Shown here: positions 1 to 11,656 of the stretch, piece after piece | Layout: every line of letters begins with the position of its first letter | Position numbering within the stretch: the stretch's first letter is position 1 | Assembly (NCBI GenBank): GCA_030386875.1 | Contig: CM059559.1 | Coordinates: 60,650,392 to 60,714,391, forward strand | DNA length: 64,000 bases | Direction: 5' to 3' | Source of the DNA: Morinoia aosen | Lineage: Eukaryota; Arthropoda; Malacostraca; Amphipoda; Talitridae | Translations under genes and position numbers: made by a program | Notes under the pieces: model-generated | The model's database searches: none | The model's input: only the letters and a program-made list of their open reading frames with translations | What the model was told of the DNA's origin: nothing

Positions 1-1060
1 CTTTCGCGAGCTCTCATTGGTTTAGGTGATGCGGCTTTCTGCTTAAGACATCCCTCGCCCCTTCAAGGCTGCCCCTCGCACCTCCGAGGCTCGACCTTTG
101 TATCGGGATGCTGTTTCCACGCCTGTGCTGCGTCGGCCTAACGGTTTGACATTCCAACGTCTGTTCACGACGCTCTGATCACGGCTTTACGTAATCTAGC
201 CTAACAACATATTACCTAACGAATTAAGGAATTATTTCCTTTCGTTACAAAATCGAGTTAGTCGAAAAAGGAAAATAACTTTCCGGTTAGTTTGACAAAA
301 AATTACTTTCAAACTACACATAAAAACAATAGGCAATAAATCAAGAGGGACCCATTACGAACACACCGGACGAAAAGTCTGAATTATTGTGATTCAATTT
401 TTATTATTAGCGCGGTCAGACCATTGCAGTCTAGTCTCAAGAGACATTCCTCAACATCCTCAAAAAATTGCAAATATATATGAACTTGGCAGCCAAAAAA
501 TGGTGCGCAAAGGTAATGTCAGAAACTGCGATCATGCATCCTTTCTCAAGAAAACTTGGCTGGACCCCAATACCAGAAAGATTCCTCATTCATTAAGCTC
601 AACGAGTGTTCTCGTCTTCCTAGCTTCCTAAGGTTTGCAGAGTTTGTACGATTTCTTCCACCGAATTATTCCAAGCAAAAAGCAAATCGTAGAAATGATG
701 TCGCACGATCCCCGACAAATAATATCGGGGGGCAGACATTCGGGGGGCAATCTTATAATTCTTTTACTGAAAACGTCGACTGAAACTGGCCCCCAGCTCA
801 AAATTTTGCGGGGGAGGGGAAACGCCATGGCTCCCCGTGGTCTCACCACCCTGGCTACGCTACTGCCACTCGCCTTCTGCAAAAGCACTTTCAGTGAGAT
901 CTGCCTGTCTCAGACCCGCCACCTCCGGACAAACTGTCTGGCAGCGCTGTTTCCGTAACCATAGGATGAGAGATCAAGTGACTCTCGTGTCACCCTGGAG
1001 AGTTTGTGAGAGAAATTCTCGCACCTTTTCTCACAACTTGAAAATAATTTACTACTGTAT
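1..1060. other. Unassigned; relatively GC-rich start
   Basis: I recognise no gene here. The first 200 bases are richer in CpG than most of the window and contain an inverted CCAAT box (ATTGG), which would fit a promoter or 5' untranslated region, but no exon can be established. The overlapping open frames between 389 and 1064 are short, lack any family signature and run across one another on both strands. Confidence 0.3.
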
Positions 1061-1860
1061 TTAACGGGAACAACTCAGGGATTTTCGGGCCCACTTGGCC
1101 ATTTTTTCTTTGTTGAAAAAGAATCCTTAGGTGGTGGGCTATTAATTGTGCCATAAAATTTTATGGGGCTACGGGCACTAGACCCCCCCTCCAAGGAGGG
1201 TGTAAGGAAATCAGAAATCATAAATTTTTGACCCCATATAAACAGATGACAAAAAGGAAAAGGAAAAATATGGCTCCTTTAAATTGTTAGCAATGTTGTT
1301 AGGGTTCCAAAACTGTCTTAGGTTTTGTTCTAGCATGGAAACTCATTGACTTGTATTCATTTGATGAATAAATGTAAATAAATATAATTTACGATTCACA
1401 GTGCAAATATGAAATTGTACATGCAGATTATTAAATAAAAAGTGAAAAGAGTATTCAAGTAGAAAATTTGTCCATTATATTACACTTCAACAAAAAAAAT
1501 TATTTTTGGCCTCCTACGAAAAAAAACTCATTTTAAACATTCAAAAGAAAAGAAATCACTGAGTTTTCATGTTAGGAAAAAACAAAGATAGTTTTGAAAT
1601 TCTCGAAACATTTAAAACAAACTAAAGGATTCCGATTTTCCAATTTGCGCATCTAATTGTTCTATCACAGTTCAAACCAAAAATTTGGAATATTTTAGTC
1701 AGTGATCGCAAATCGCACATAAAAAAACGAAAATAGAGAATTTGAATCCTTCAGTTTGTTTGAAATTTTACAAGGATTTTAAAACTGTCATTTCTAGCAT
1801 AAAAAATCACTTCTTCTGTTCTTCTGAAATTTTCCTAATGAACTAAAAAATCAATATTTC
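1061..1860 (-). mobile_element. Degenerate foldback remnant, family A
   Basis: This stretch matches parts of the element at 16216-17358 and the element that starts at 63828. Shared landmarks are the CCTTAGGTGGTGG block near 1128, the AAAATTTTATGG block near 1156 with a C-rich tract just after it, and the GTTCCAAAACTGTCTTAGG block near 1303, which recurs inverted near 1590. It opens at TTAACGGG near 1064, a decayed form of the family's TTAAGGGGG end. The far end is not clear. Confidence 0.5.
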
Positions 1861-2405
1861 AAATTTTTTCAAAAAATAAGGTTTAAATCGGAAAAATTAC
1901 ATGCGTAGCTTGTTTCAGTAAAGTGTTTCATGTCTTTATCTTTATTATTTTTATTTTTCTCAAATATTTTTTCAATTACAATGAGCAAACAAGCTGTCTG
2001 TTCAATGTAGCAGGATGAAAGTTGTATTTTACCATTATTTGCCCTAATTTTATTTTCTATATTTATTTGCATGAAAAAAAAAATTTAAAGTCATGACGAT
2101 TTCATTCAGTTATTGATCTGCAACCAGTTAGCACTGAACCTTACCACCAGGAATAACTTGATTTTTCAGTAAATATACTTATTACTTAAATTAATTAATC
2201 AATTTATTAATTAAATTAAGAAATTGAAATAAAAAATTATTTAATTGTAAATTAATTCATTTTAGTTGAGAGTAAGTGGAGTGTGAGGAGGTGTAAAAAA
2301 GGAGGAGTGGAAGGGAAGTGTTAAAAGTAAGCAAGTAGCATGAATCCGAGCATGAGTGTGAGTATCAGAAGAAGATGATAGTAGAGTATGGGAGGGTGAA
2401 GGTAA

Positions 2406-4430
2406 GTGAGTTTGGTGGAGTGGAAAGGGAATGAAAGTCATTTAAAGATGCGGTGGAGAAATGTGGAAGGGAAGTGTGTGGGTAAGGAAGGTTGGAGGGG
2501 GATTAGAAAGGGGAGTGAATGGTGGAACGGAGAAGTAGAAGCGGCTGTGAAAAGAAAGCGGGAGCGTTCGAAAGGTGGCTGCAAAGGGGCAGCCAGCATA
2601 ATTTCGAAGAGTATAAGGAGAGAAAGAAAGAAGTACAAGGAATGGTAAGGAGAGGAAAGAGGGTGGTGGATGAGGAATGGGGGAGGAAGTTGGGAGGGGA
2701 CTTCATGGAGAGAAGGAAGATGTTCTGGAAAGAAGTGAAGAGGATTAGGAAGGGACAGGTGGAGAGTGAGGAAAGAGTGAAGGATACAAATGGTAGGCTG
2801 CTAGTGGAGGGATGTGATGTGAGGAAGAGATGGACGGAGTACTTTGAGGAACTGCCGAACTAGAAGGATGATAGGGTTGCGAGAGTAGCAGTTGTTAGAA
2901 GTGATGTTAGAATGCTTGTGTTTGGAGAAGTGAACACAAGTCGAATAAAAAGTGTAAAAGTGATAGGTGAGTTGGATGTGATGAAAAATGGGAAAGCTCC
3001 AGGTATGGATGGCTGCACTGTTGAATGTCTAAAGAAGAGAGGAAATGTAGTTGTAGAATGGTTGGTACGTTTGTTTAATGTGTGTTTTGAGGCTAGTAAA
3101 TTGCCGGTAGATTGGAGTAGTGCTGGTGTAGTTCCGTTGTACAAGGGCAAAGGTGACAGGTATGAGTGCAGTAATTCCAGAGGTATAAGTCTCCTGAGTG
3201 TCGTTGGGAAGCTGTATAGAAGAGCGAGAGTGATGACGGATCGTGTGCTTGCTGTAAAACAATGTGGTTTTAGAAGTGGTAGAGGTTGTGTGGATCAAAT
3301 ATTTGCTGTGAGGCAGGTGAATGAGAAATACTTGGCGAAAGGAAAAGATGTATGTTGGGCATTTATGGATATAGAGAAGGCGTATGACAGAGTGGACCGT
3401 GAGGCTTTATGGCAAGTTGTAAGCGTGTATGGAGTGAGTGGGAGACTGTTGAATGCGATCAAAAGTTTCTACATTGATAGTAGAGCATGTGTGAGAGTAG
3501 GGAATGAGGTGAGTGAGTGGTTCCCAGCTGCGAAAAGTACGAGACAGGGATGTGTGATGTCGCCATGGTTATTTAATTTGTGTATGGATGGTGTAGTGAG
3601 AGAAGTGAATGTCAGGGTGTTGGGAAAAGGTGCGCAGTTGGTGGGACAAAATGGTATGTATTGGGAAGTGTGTCAGCTGTTGTTTGCAGATGATACAGCG
3701 CTTGTGGCTGATTCAGAGGAAAAACTACAGAAATCGGTTGCAGAGTTTGGTAGCGTGTGCGGAAGACGTAAATTGAGGGTAAATGTGAATAAAAGGTGAT
3801 GAGATGTTCAAGAGGTGGAGTATTTGGAGTTTTGGATGTGAGGATGAATGGTAAGTGTTAGAGGAGATAGAGCATTTTAAGTACCTTGGGTCGGATGTGG
3901 CTGTTAAGTATGGAAGTAGAAGTGAGACATCGAGGGAGTGAAGGCTGTAAGACATTGGGTGCAATGAGGAAAGTTTTTGAATGCAGGAGTTTGAGTATGA
4001 AAGCGAAGAGGGAAATCTTGATCGTGCCAGTTTTGTTGTATGGAGCAGAGTCTTGGGGTTTGACAGCAGCTGAACGGAGGAAGTTGGGTGTGTTTGAGAT
4101 GAAGTGTTTGAGGAGCATGTATGGAGTAGCAAGAAGATATAGGATCAGGAATGAGTTGGTTAGGGGGCAGACGGGTGTTATCAAAAAATTGAGCAGGCGA
4201 GTGGATGAAAGAGTGCTTGGATGGTTTGGGCATGTTGAAAGAATGAATGTTTAGCGGCTGGTGAAAAGATATATTTATCGGAAGCGAGTGGTCTTCGAGC
4301 GCGAGGTAGACCACGGATGAGTTGGATGGATGGGGTGAAACGTGCTTTGTATGAGAGGGGTCTGACTGTGGATGTGGCGAGAGGGATGGCTGCGGACAGA
4401 AGTGAGTGGGGGCAGTGCATAAGAAGGTAA
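2406..4430 (+). pseudogene. LINE ORF2 reverse transcriptase, frameshifted
   Basis: Three consecutive frames give one broken protein. At 2406-2863 is the linker before the reverse transcriptase (FWKEVKRIRKG). At 2912-3799 is the reverse transcriptase: GKAPGMDG, VVPLYKGKGD, NSRGISLLSVVGKLY, QCGFRSGRG, AFMDIEKAYD (first catalytic Asp), RQGCVMSPWLFN and the FADDTALVADS box near 3680-3715, which replaces YxDD. After a stop and frameshifts the C-terminal region resumes at 3886 (KCLRSMYGVARR, WFGHVERM) and shifts again before RGRPRMSWMDGVKRAL, ending at the TAA at 4428-4430. These tail motifs are typical of arthropod LINE ORF2 proteins. At least three disruptions make this copy inactive. Confidence 0.85.
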
Positions 4431-4734
4431 TTTTATTTTTGACGCGGTACTGGAAGTTGCCCTCATGTGATGGGGTTGACCTGTCCTGTGCAGGGGAGGG
4501 GCTGCACTCAATCAAACGGTCGGGGTAAGCCAGATATGGCTGTCGGGCCTGACTGCGGAAGATGGTTGTGCTGGGCTGCTGCTGATCCTGGCAGTTCTGG
4601 TGCGGCCAGTGCTGCCTCTCTCGCCTCCTAGTGGCCAAGGGTGATGATTGTGGCCTGCTGTCGGCGACCTTCCCATAGTGTGACCTTCGGTGCGATATAG
4701 TTTGAATAACTGAAACGCTAGCAAACCTATGTTA

Positions 4735-4761
4735 CCACTACTACTACTACTACTACTACTA
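4735..4761 (+). repeat. (ACT)n tail of the LINE
   Basis: Nine tandem ACT units end the LINE. Such simple tails mark the 3' end made during target-primed insertion. Confidence 0.85.
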
Positions 4762-4762
4762 T

Positions 4763-7700
4763 CCTCCAATAGGGATGAGAAGCCTGGTTCACGTATGTGT
4801 GGTGCCCGGAAAAATTACTGAATAATTAATACAAATTTAGAATTTAATATTAAAAGTAATTTTGTACCTTTTAAAAGTCTTTTATTTAAAAGATAAATAA
4901 ATATTAAAATAGATAAAATCTACACCGTCTTACGAGACGAGTTGAGTGCAGCTTTATGGCAACATTCACGCTCTTCAAGCATCGTTCGCTGCTCAGCAGC
5001 CCATTATTCCGCTAAACCTCGTAGTGTAAACAAGTGCTCTGATCAACCTCGTGAGTCTCGCTATTCTCGAAGTGATACTTTTGTGTATTTTTGTGATGTA
5101 ATTGATAAAAACCAAATTATGGAAATGTAAATTATTTAGTGAAAGTAGCGAGCTAACCGGCTCGTGAGTAGCAAATAAATTACAATTGACTACCTTCTGT
5201 GCTGTTCGTAATTTTGTGGTGTATTTAAATATAAGGTTACTAGATATCATGAATTTTGGTAAAATCGTGTGAAGTAGAAAATTAGACTAGAGTTTACGTC
5301 CTAATTAGAGTGATGTGTGACCGGCCTGAGCGTGCCGCCATGGAGGCGGTTACGTAGCGGCCCGGTAACTTTGAAAAGACCTGGTCGTTAAGTTAGATGT
5401 GTTTTAACTTAGTTCATCATTCGTGACTTTAGGAGTGAGAGCTTAGAAGTTAGTTTAAAGTGTAACTTAGGTTCAAGTGTGGATTGTGCCAACGATTAGT
5501 GAATTTCAAAGTCGAGAGGATTACCTTATTCAATATTCGAATTCCAGCCTGATAATTGATAATATAGGTTTTGTGATTTAATTATTGATATGCCGTTTGT
5601 TCTACCCGAGTAATTAGGTAATTTTGGAGAATGGATATAATACCGTGTTAACCTTGTTCTATTTTATGAATTGCAGGATCAGCAAAACCAAGCTACCTCC
5701 CCTACTTTTACCCCATTTTTGACGGTCATCTTTATTTGAACTTAACGTGATAACGCATACTTAGAATCCTAAGCCGGTTAGAATATTCCCTTACTATTCG
5801 GATTATAGTACGTTGCGAAGTTCCCCAGTCTTATGTCCTGAATAATTCCGTTGGCCACAATAAATATTTACCTTTTTCGACTAGTCTTTATTCCCTGCTA
5901 GTCGTTGCACGAATAATTGTCCTTGTAGGAGATTCTAAAAAACGCCGCCTTTAGAATCTTCCTTCATATGTATGTAATTTATTATACTCGCTGTTTCAAA
6001 AAGAGATTTATCGCTACCCCAGTGAGAGTTGTACGTTTCTGTTTCCCAAAGCGTATATAAACAAATGAAAAAAGAAGAGCAATCTGAGCTTGGGATTCGT
6101 GAACAAATTATTTTCGTATCCTCACTATGAACAAGCTCTGAAATTAATTTTACGTCTATATTTATTTACATGTTTCTAGATGTACGGGTTGCACTGTTTT
6201 CATCAATTGTAATTATTTTTGGCCGACTGCTTCTCACCATTTGAAAATCACTCACGACGTTTTTCAGTATATTTCGGTATAGCATTTCGTGTCTTCTCGT
6301 CTTTAGTTTTAACTTATAGCGAAGAACTTCCGAGGCATTCTGTAGAAGTATTTAAAGTATTTTTATGCCTTCAGTCATCTTGCCGTGGATAAAATATCCG
6401 AGATAATATGTTTTGATAGTTTCGAACAGGAGCAGTTATGGGGCTGATGGGGACCCATGACTGTCCATAATATTGCTGCCTAAATTATGACCGAACCTTA
6501 CTCAAGGCAGCAAGCAGTCTGCCCCGGAGGGTTGAGACGGCGTTTGCAGCCGTAGACTCAGTCAGAAATTAGAAGTAGTGGGAAACACGGATCCAACCAA
6601 CTGATTTTTCCAGTACTTTTTAGTTCAAGTTTTGTGGTTTCGGCGCTCCATTTCCCTTTTACAAGCATTTGTATTGATAAATGATTTTGTAACAGTACCT
6701 CGCTCTCAAAATTGTTGTATATATAGTTTCTTTCTTACTATTTTGAAGACAGTAGGCTGTAAGACAGTCCATGTTTGAGACTTGACGGATAATGTTTTCC
6801 TGTTATTCCGAGAGCGGCATGAAACTTCTGTACGATGCCATTTGAAACATCGAACACTTCCGCTGCTATGGTAACGAAAAACTCTTACCATACGAGCACT
6901 AACAATTCAGTCATGTTCGAATACACAGAGTTGAGGCATAATGCACTCAAAACTACAAAGAACACTGCTCTGGCGAAGTCTAACACTTACTGCCTGTTGA
7001 GGACATTGTACGGGTTTTGTTGGAGCATATTCAGCAGCGCCTCCAAAAGAATCATTTACGCTCAAGCATGTAATTCCCGAGGTGTTTGTTTCTGACCAAC
7101 CCCTTTAGATGTCAATCATTTGATATATTGATTTGACTTTCTATAAAGTGATACGGAAGGGGTGATATTGCTGCGAACATTTTTGTGACAACTAGATTAA
7201 GAAGAGTTCTAGACCTTTGAGTCCCGCTGGTTCGCGTCATTTAGGATTTGGCAAGTTGGTACGGTACTTGGCTTAGCTGGCCGTTTTTATTCGTTGAGCT
7301 TACATTAAAGTCGCTGAAATCAGAGGAATTTTCGATTGTTCACATTTTTGGAAGTTTTCTACAAAATTTTAATGATTGAATTGCATTATACATTTGTAAT
7401 TTAAGCCCAAATTATTTTCATATTTTAGCAAACTTCGTTTGTTGAAAGTTAGGATGTTAAGCTGTTTTTCACGAAAATACATGATCCACTTGAATCACCT
7501 ATTGATGCTCGCGCATCGATCCGTATCATTTAGAAATTATTTTTACGAAGGCGTTTATCATAGGTTTGTCAGCATTAAGTGATTTCATCTATCGTATCAA
7601 TGTTGCCCAGGTTGTTAATTATAGTATCAGTTACTTTTGAGATATAATGTTAGCGAAAAATAAATTTATTACGAAAGTGATGCATCCAGCTTAGACTTCT

Positions 7701-9177
7701 GCCTTTAGCATCAAAGGCAACATAGTGATCTGCTTCTAGATGGAACATAGTTAGATAACTGTTGACAAATTAAAGGTGGGGTCCGCTATTCTCTTCTAAA
7801 ATCTACGTTCTCTCTTCTCGGAACTCAAAGAAATTCAGGTAGTTGAACGTCTATGATAATCGCTCAACTGGCAGAAGGGGTATACATATAGTACTTAGGA
7901 AAGAATCATTTTCAGAACTGTATACATACGTTTTTATAGAAGAAAAATTTAGGAGTGTAATAATGTTATCCGTATACGGTGTATATTTTGCTATAACTAA
8001 CATGTTAGACGAAATATTTTCAAAGGCGTAGCTAGTATAGGTGCCATTCCTTTTCTAAAGATTCTCATTCCGGGTTCTGGTGCACACACTGTGTACTTCA
8101 CTCTTGCTGGTGCTAGTCTTGATGGCATACTGAAATTAGGCTGAAGACTAATATTTAGTCAGGAGAACGGAATCACACAAGCTAGTGTTAAAGCTAGGTC
8201 TCAAGTTTTGGTTGGAGATCATAAAAAGCCCGCGTCTGGCAAACTGAAAAAGATCAGGTTGCCACGTATGTATGTATGAGCCAGGAAATTGGGTACATTC
8301 AAGTGTTTGGTTGCAGCACGGGTTTTGACTTCCGTGAAATTTAATCGTTTCCATTTCTTGAATGGTCCATAATTGCAGAAACTCTGGTAATTGTATCATT
8401 TAGAACTATTAGGGGAGACACAGCTGGAGTAAGTCCAACTTTCAGGATGAATTTGCGTTACTCGGCGTACGTTTTCTTCATGACCTTATTTCTCAACCAG
8501 AGTAAAATAATCACGCAATTTGATGCGTCTTTGAGGAACACAGAGAGCATCGTTTGGTTGCAACTTTTTCCAAGTCGGAACTTCGACACTTGAGAGAGAC
8601 TGGTCAAAATTATAGAAAAAATGGTCAAAAAGGGAAAATTTCTTCGTTTTAGTAAATGATTGCTTACTTTAAATAGAAGAATTTAACAAATGCCAAATTT
8701 CAATTTCATTCAAATTTGTTAGAAAAGAACGATAGAAAACCAACAAATTTCTTTGCTATGAGAGGGACACCAAGGCTAACACGTGTGCCCCACACTTTTA
8801 CGGACGGATATTTATTGCATCAAATTTTCTCAACTTCCTAGAACATATGAACCAGGATATAAATACAAAAATACAATTAAGAACTAGTTCAACTTAAAAA
8901 TGTGCCTCATTAATCATATCCACAAGATATTTGATAATCAAATGCTACACGAAAAGTGATGCATGAGTAACTCACTCTATTTGAAATTGATGTTGAGAAA
9001 CTGTGAATTACTGACATTTTACTAGAAATTTTAAGCTCCCAGCCTCAACAAAGACGATCACACGAGCAAAGAATAGGGACCATCTGGTTCGGACCGTAAT
9101 AAGAAGGGAAACTATTCACTAGGTGTCTTTACAACCACGACACGCTGCGCTGAGTATATTAGAAAAATTAATTTGAA
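4763..9177. other. Unassigned; possible untranslated exon sequence
   Basis: No coding gene is recognised. Around 4920-5400 the sequence is richer in CpG and contains CCGCCATGG at 5336-5344, but that ATG is followed by a stop after five codons (M-E-A-V-T). A plausible splice acceptor (pyrimidine tract ending TTGCAG at about 5677) opens a 20-codon frame that stops at about 5738. These could be parts of a 5' untranslated region of a plus-strand gene, but nothing ties them together. From 5800 to 9177 I see nothing repetitive or coding. Confidence 0.25.
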
Positions 9178-9535
9178 CCTCTCTAACCATTAAAAAGGTG
9201 TTCCAGGGAGATGTAAAAGGAAGGTACCACTTACTAAGGCGATTAAGGAACAAGGAATCTATGCACAAGATTTGTTCCTACACAAGATCCCCTGCAGAAA
9301 CGGTAAGCAAAGAAAAGCGTTTAAGAAAAAGATCAACGTTGTAGAAAACATTCAGTTATGTTGAAATGCAAGACAGCAGACCAAAAATAAATTATCCAAA
9401 ACAAAACACTAATTTTTTTCTATTTAAACAAAAGGAAGGCCTAACATTCACCTCGGGTCCTCACACTCTCCTCCTGTGAGCGCTAATTCCTATCTGACAA
9501 TAGTTGTATCCTCCTGAGGGAGGATACAACGTGGC
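9178..9535 (+). repeat. R350 retroposon, old copy
   Basis: Matches the ~350 bp family found about 16 times in this window: 'GGTGTTCCAGGG', 'GGAATCTATGCACAAG', 'AGGAAGGCCTAAC', 'GAGCGCTAATTCC', 'AATAGTTGTATCC'. The right end forms a perfect hairpin in which GTTGTATCCTCC pairs with GGAGGATACAAC. Confidence 0.7.
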
Positions 9536-10117
9536 ATCTCCTTCATCCCCACAGAAACGTCATTTTTTATAAGAGATCGTTCAAGATTCCCCAGCCACAA
9601 AAAAGGCGATCTCATAAGAGTAAAGAAAAAAACAAATTTAGTATAGATTGCGGAAAACTGGCAATTTCTCTTACAGAAGAAAACTTCCTCATAGAAACAG
9701 CAAGTTAGGAAGGAAAAGAAAGAGATGAAAAAGACGAGATATGGAAGAACATAAGAAAACAGAAATCAAAGAGGACACTTATGAAAGTAGTCCCAAAGAT
9801 CTATTAATAGGTGAGGCAACTTACTGACAGCAGCCATTTGAGGGTACCAGGCCTGCTACATAAAGCCTATCCTATGTCCCTTCAGGGGAAAACCCGGAAA
9901 TGTTAGGTATTCATAATACCTTTGAATGACAGATGAAGTTAAAAATGTATCCGTTGTAATCTAATCTGCCAACAGCCATAACGTATTATTCTCACAAATC
10001 TCAAATTTTTTCCCTCTAAAATAGAGCTACACAAATGTGTAGCGAGTGCCGAGCGCAGAGCTTTACTGCCAGAGTACTGGAGAAATTATCAGCGAGCAAA
10101 GAAGCAAAAGGATTTGA

Positions 10118-10400
10118 GAAGTTAGTTCAAGTTTCCCTCATCACAACCGAAGTGTTATAAAATGGAGGCACCACGTAGAATAAAGTTTAGGGAACAGGGA
10201 ATTTATACACCAAGTCTGTTCCCGCATAAAATCTCTATCTCATAGCTGTAAGTTAAGATATAAGTTCATGAAAAAAGATAGAAGTTGAAGGAATAAAAGG
10301 TGCTGAAAACAAAGCTTGTTTTGTTTAATAAACAAAAAACCTTCTATTTGAACAAAAAAAATGTAACCATAAGCTAGGGATCTCACTTGCTCCAAAAATA
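10118..10400 (+). repeat. R350 retroposon, diverged and 3'-truncated
   Basis: Shares the landmarks TTAGTTCAAG-TTTCCCTC, GGAGGCACCACGTAG, TTCATGAAAAAAGAT and AGGTGCTGAAAAC with the R350 family. The GAGCGCTAATTCCC end is missing. Confidence 0.55.
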
Positions 10401-11333
10401 CATTAGTGGCATCATACTACTGTAGTGATTACAGGAATTTAACCTGGTAAAATTCAACATGTGAAAAAATTCCATACTTTCTGCATTGTTTACAACTATC
10501 CAATACTTTTATATTGATATAGATTTTTTCAAAAAATGATTACTCCTAAACCACTCTAACTTGCAATAAACAATACTCATACGTAAGGATAGGCCAAATT
10601 TGCAATAAAACACGGAGTAGGCTATTCTTAAGGTAAAATATTTCAAGAATCCTTTTTATGCAGCGAATGTTAACACAATAAGGTAAAAATATCTCCAAGC
10701 AAGACATTCACGGTGGACGTAAAAAAGCTCCTACTCAAAATGTAATAAGTTTTCAGCAAACGCTGCACCTTCACCGAAGTTGACCTTGATCAGTTCGTTT
10801 CTAGAAATACGTTTGAAATTTTTTCGATACCCAGCACTGTAGCACAGTACAAAAGAAACGGCAAGCATATGAGCCACTTAACAAGCATATGAGCCACTTG
10901 TGCCATGTTTGCCACAAAAAAGCGGTTATTTCACAAAGATGGCAGAAATGGTAGAAATCGTCAACACCAATCAATACATACAAGAAATCAAAAGTATGAA
11001 ATAGCGCATTGAGAAGGAAACTCAACAAAATGCGATAAAATTGACAACAATGAAGGTGGATATGCTACTCAAAATAATGAGGGATAGTCAGAATAGCACA
11101 AAACATAAGGCACTAACATGACCCGTTCTCTAATCCACAATGCATCACAGAGAAGTTCTCAAGTAGAATGATGCCATTCGTTGAGCACTCGGTAGAACAA
11201 TGTTGGGCGATGAGCTAATTTGGATTCTTACGAGATAGTGGCTCAAAATCTATAATATAAAGGAGAGTATAATATACATTGTGATAAATACAGCGATTGA
11301 AAAACGTTTACCCAGGTCAACAGATATATATCA

Positions 11334-11339
11334 TTTAAT
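11334..11339 (-). promoter_or_regulatory. Possible poly(A) signal of CHMP2B
   Basis: TTTAAT on the plus strand reads ATTAAA on the minus strand, about 100 bases downstream of the CHMP2B stop codon. It is the commonest variant poly(A) hexamer. No canonical AATAAA is nearer, but such hexamers are frequent in AT-rich DNA. Confidence 0.35.
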
Positions 11340-11438
11340 AATTTATAAAACAATACGAACAGTACGTACAGGTTAATCTTGCAAAAACTACCATGGATCA
11401 AGAATGGAAGGGAATGGAATGATTCGAAGAGCCACAAC

Positions 11439-11656
11439 CTATGTAGCACGTAGCTTGGCTAAGCTTTCCATGAGCTGCTCGTCTGTCATGCCATCTTTCT
11501 CGAAGCCAGCACCCATAGTTTGGGAGACGGGTGCAGGCGCCCCTCTCACAGCACCTCCGATCTCGATACCAATCTCTTCAAGCACCTGGTTGACGATGGC
11601 ATCTCCTTCTTCTTCATCACCCGATTCGTTGAGGATGTCATCCATAGTGTCATTAA
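11439..11656 (-). CDS. CHMP2B: CHMP2B coding exon 5 and stop
   Basis: Preceded by TTCCAACAG; the first two bases complete a Val codon. Encodes residues 143-214: the acidic helix ([19 protein letters not shown]), [11 protein letters not shown], a Pro/Ala linker (APAPVSQTM), and the VPS4-binding tail [11 protein letters not shown], ending at TAG 11441-11439. Confidence 0.94.

Larger units (their letters stand above)
2256..4762 (+). mobile_element. 5'-truncated LINE (non-LTR retrotransposon)
   Basis: A purine-rich segment unlike its AT-rich surroundings carries the C-terminal two thirds of a LINE ORF2, then a ~300 bp 3' untranslated region and a terminal (ACT)n tail. No endonuclease domain precedes the reverse transcriptase, so the copy is 5' truncated, as is usual after target-primed reverse transcription. 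I do not assign a clade firmly; a simple trinucleotide tail is found in several LINE groups. Confidence 0.85.

Noticed and set aside
3904-4638. 244-codon minus-strand open frame
   Set aside because: It is antisense to the LINE reverse transcriptase tail and its 3' untranslated region; the plus strand carries all the conserved motifs.
5336-5354. Strong-looking start codon context CCGCCATGG
   Set aside because: The frame stops after five codons; it might be an upstream open frame but nothing supports a gene.
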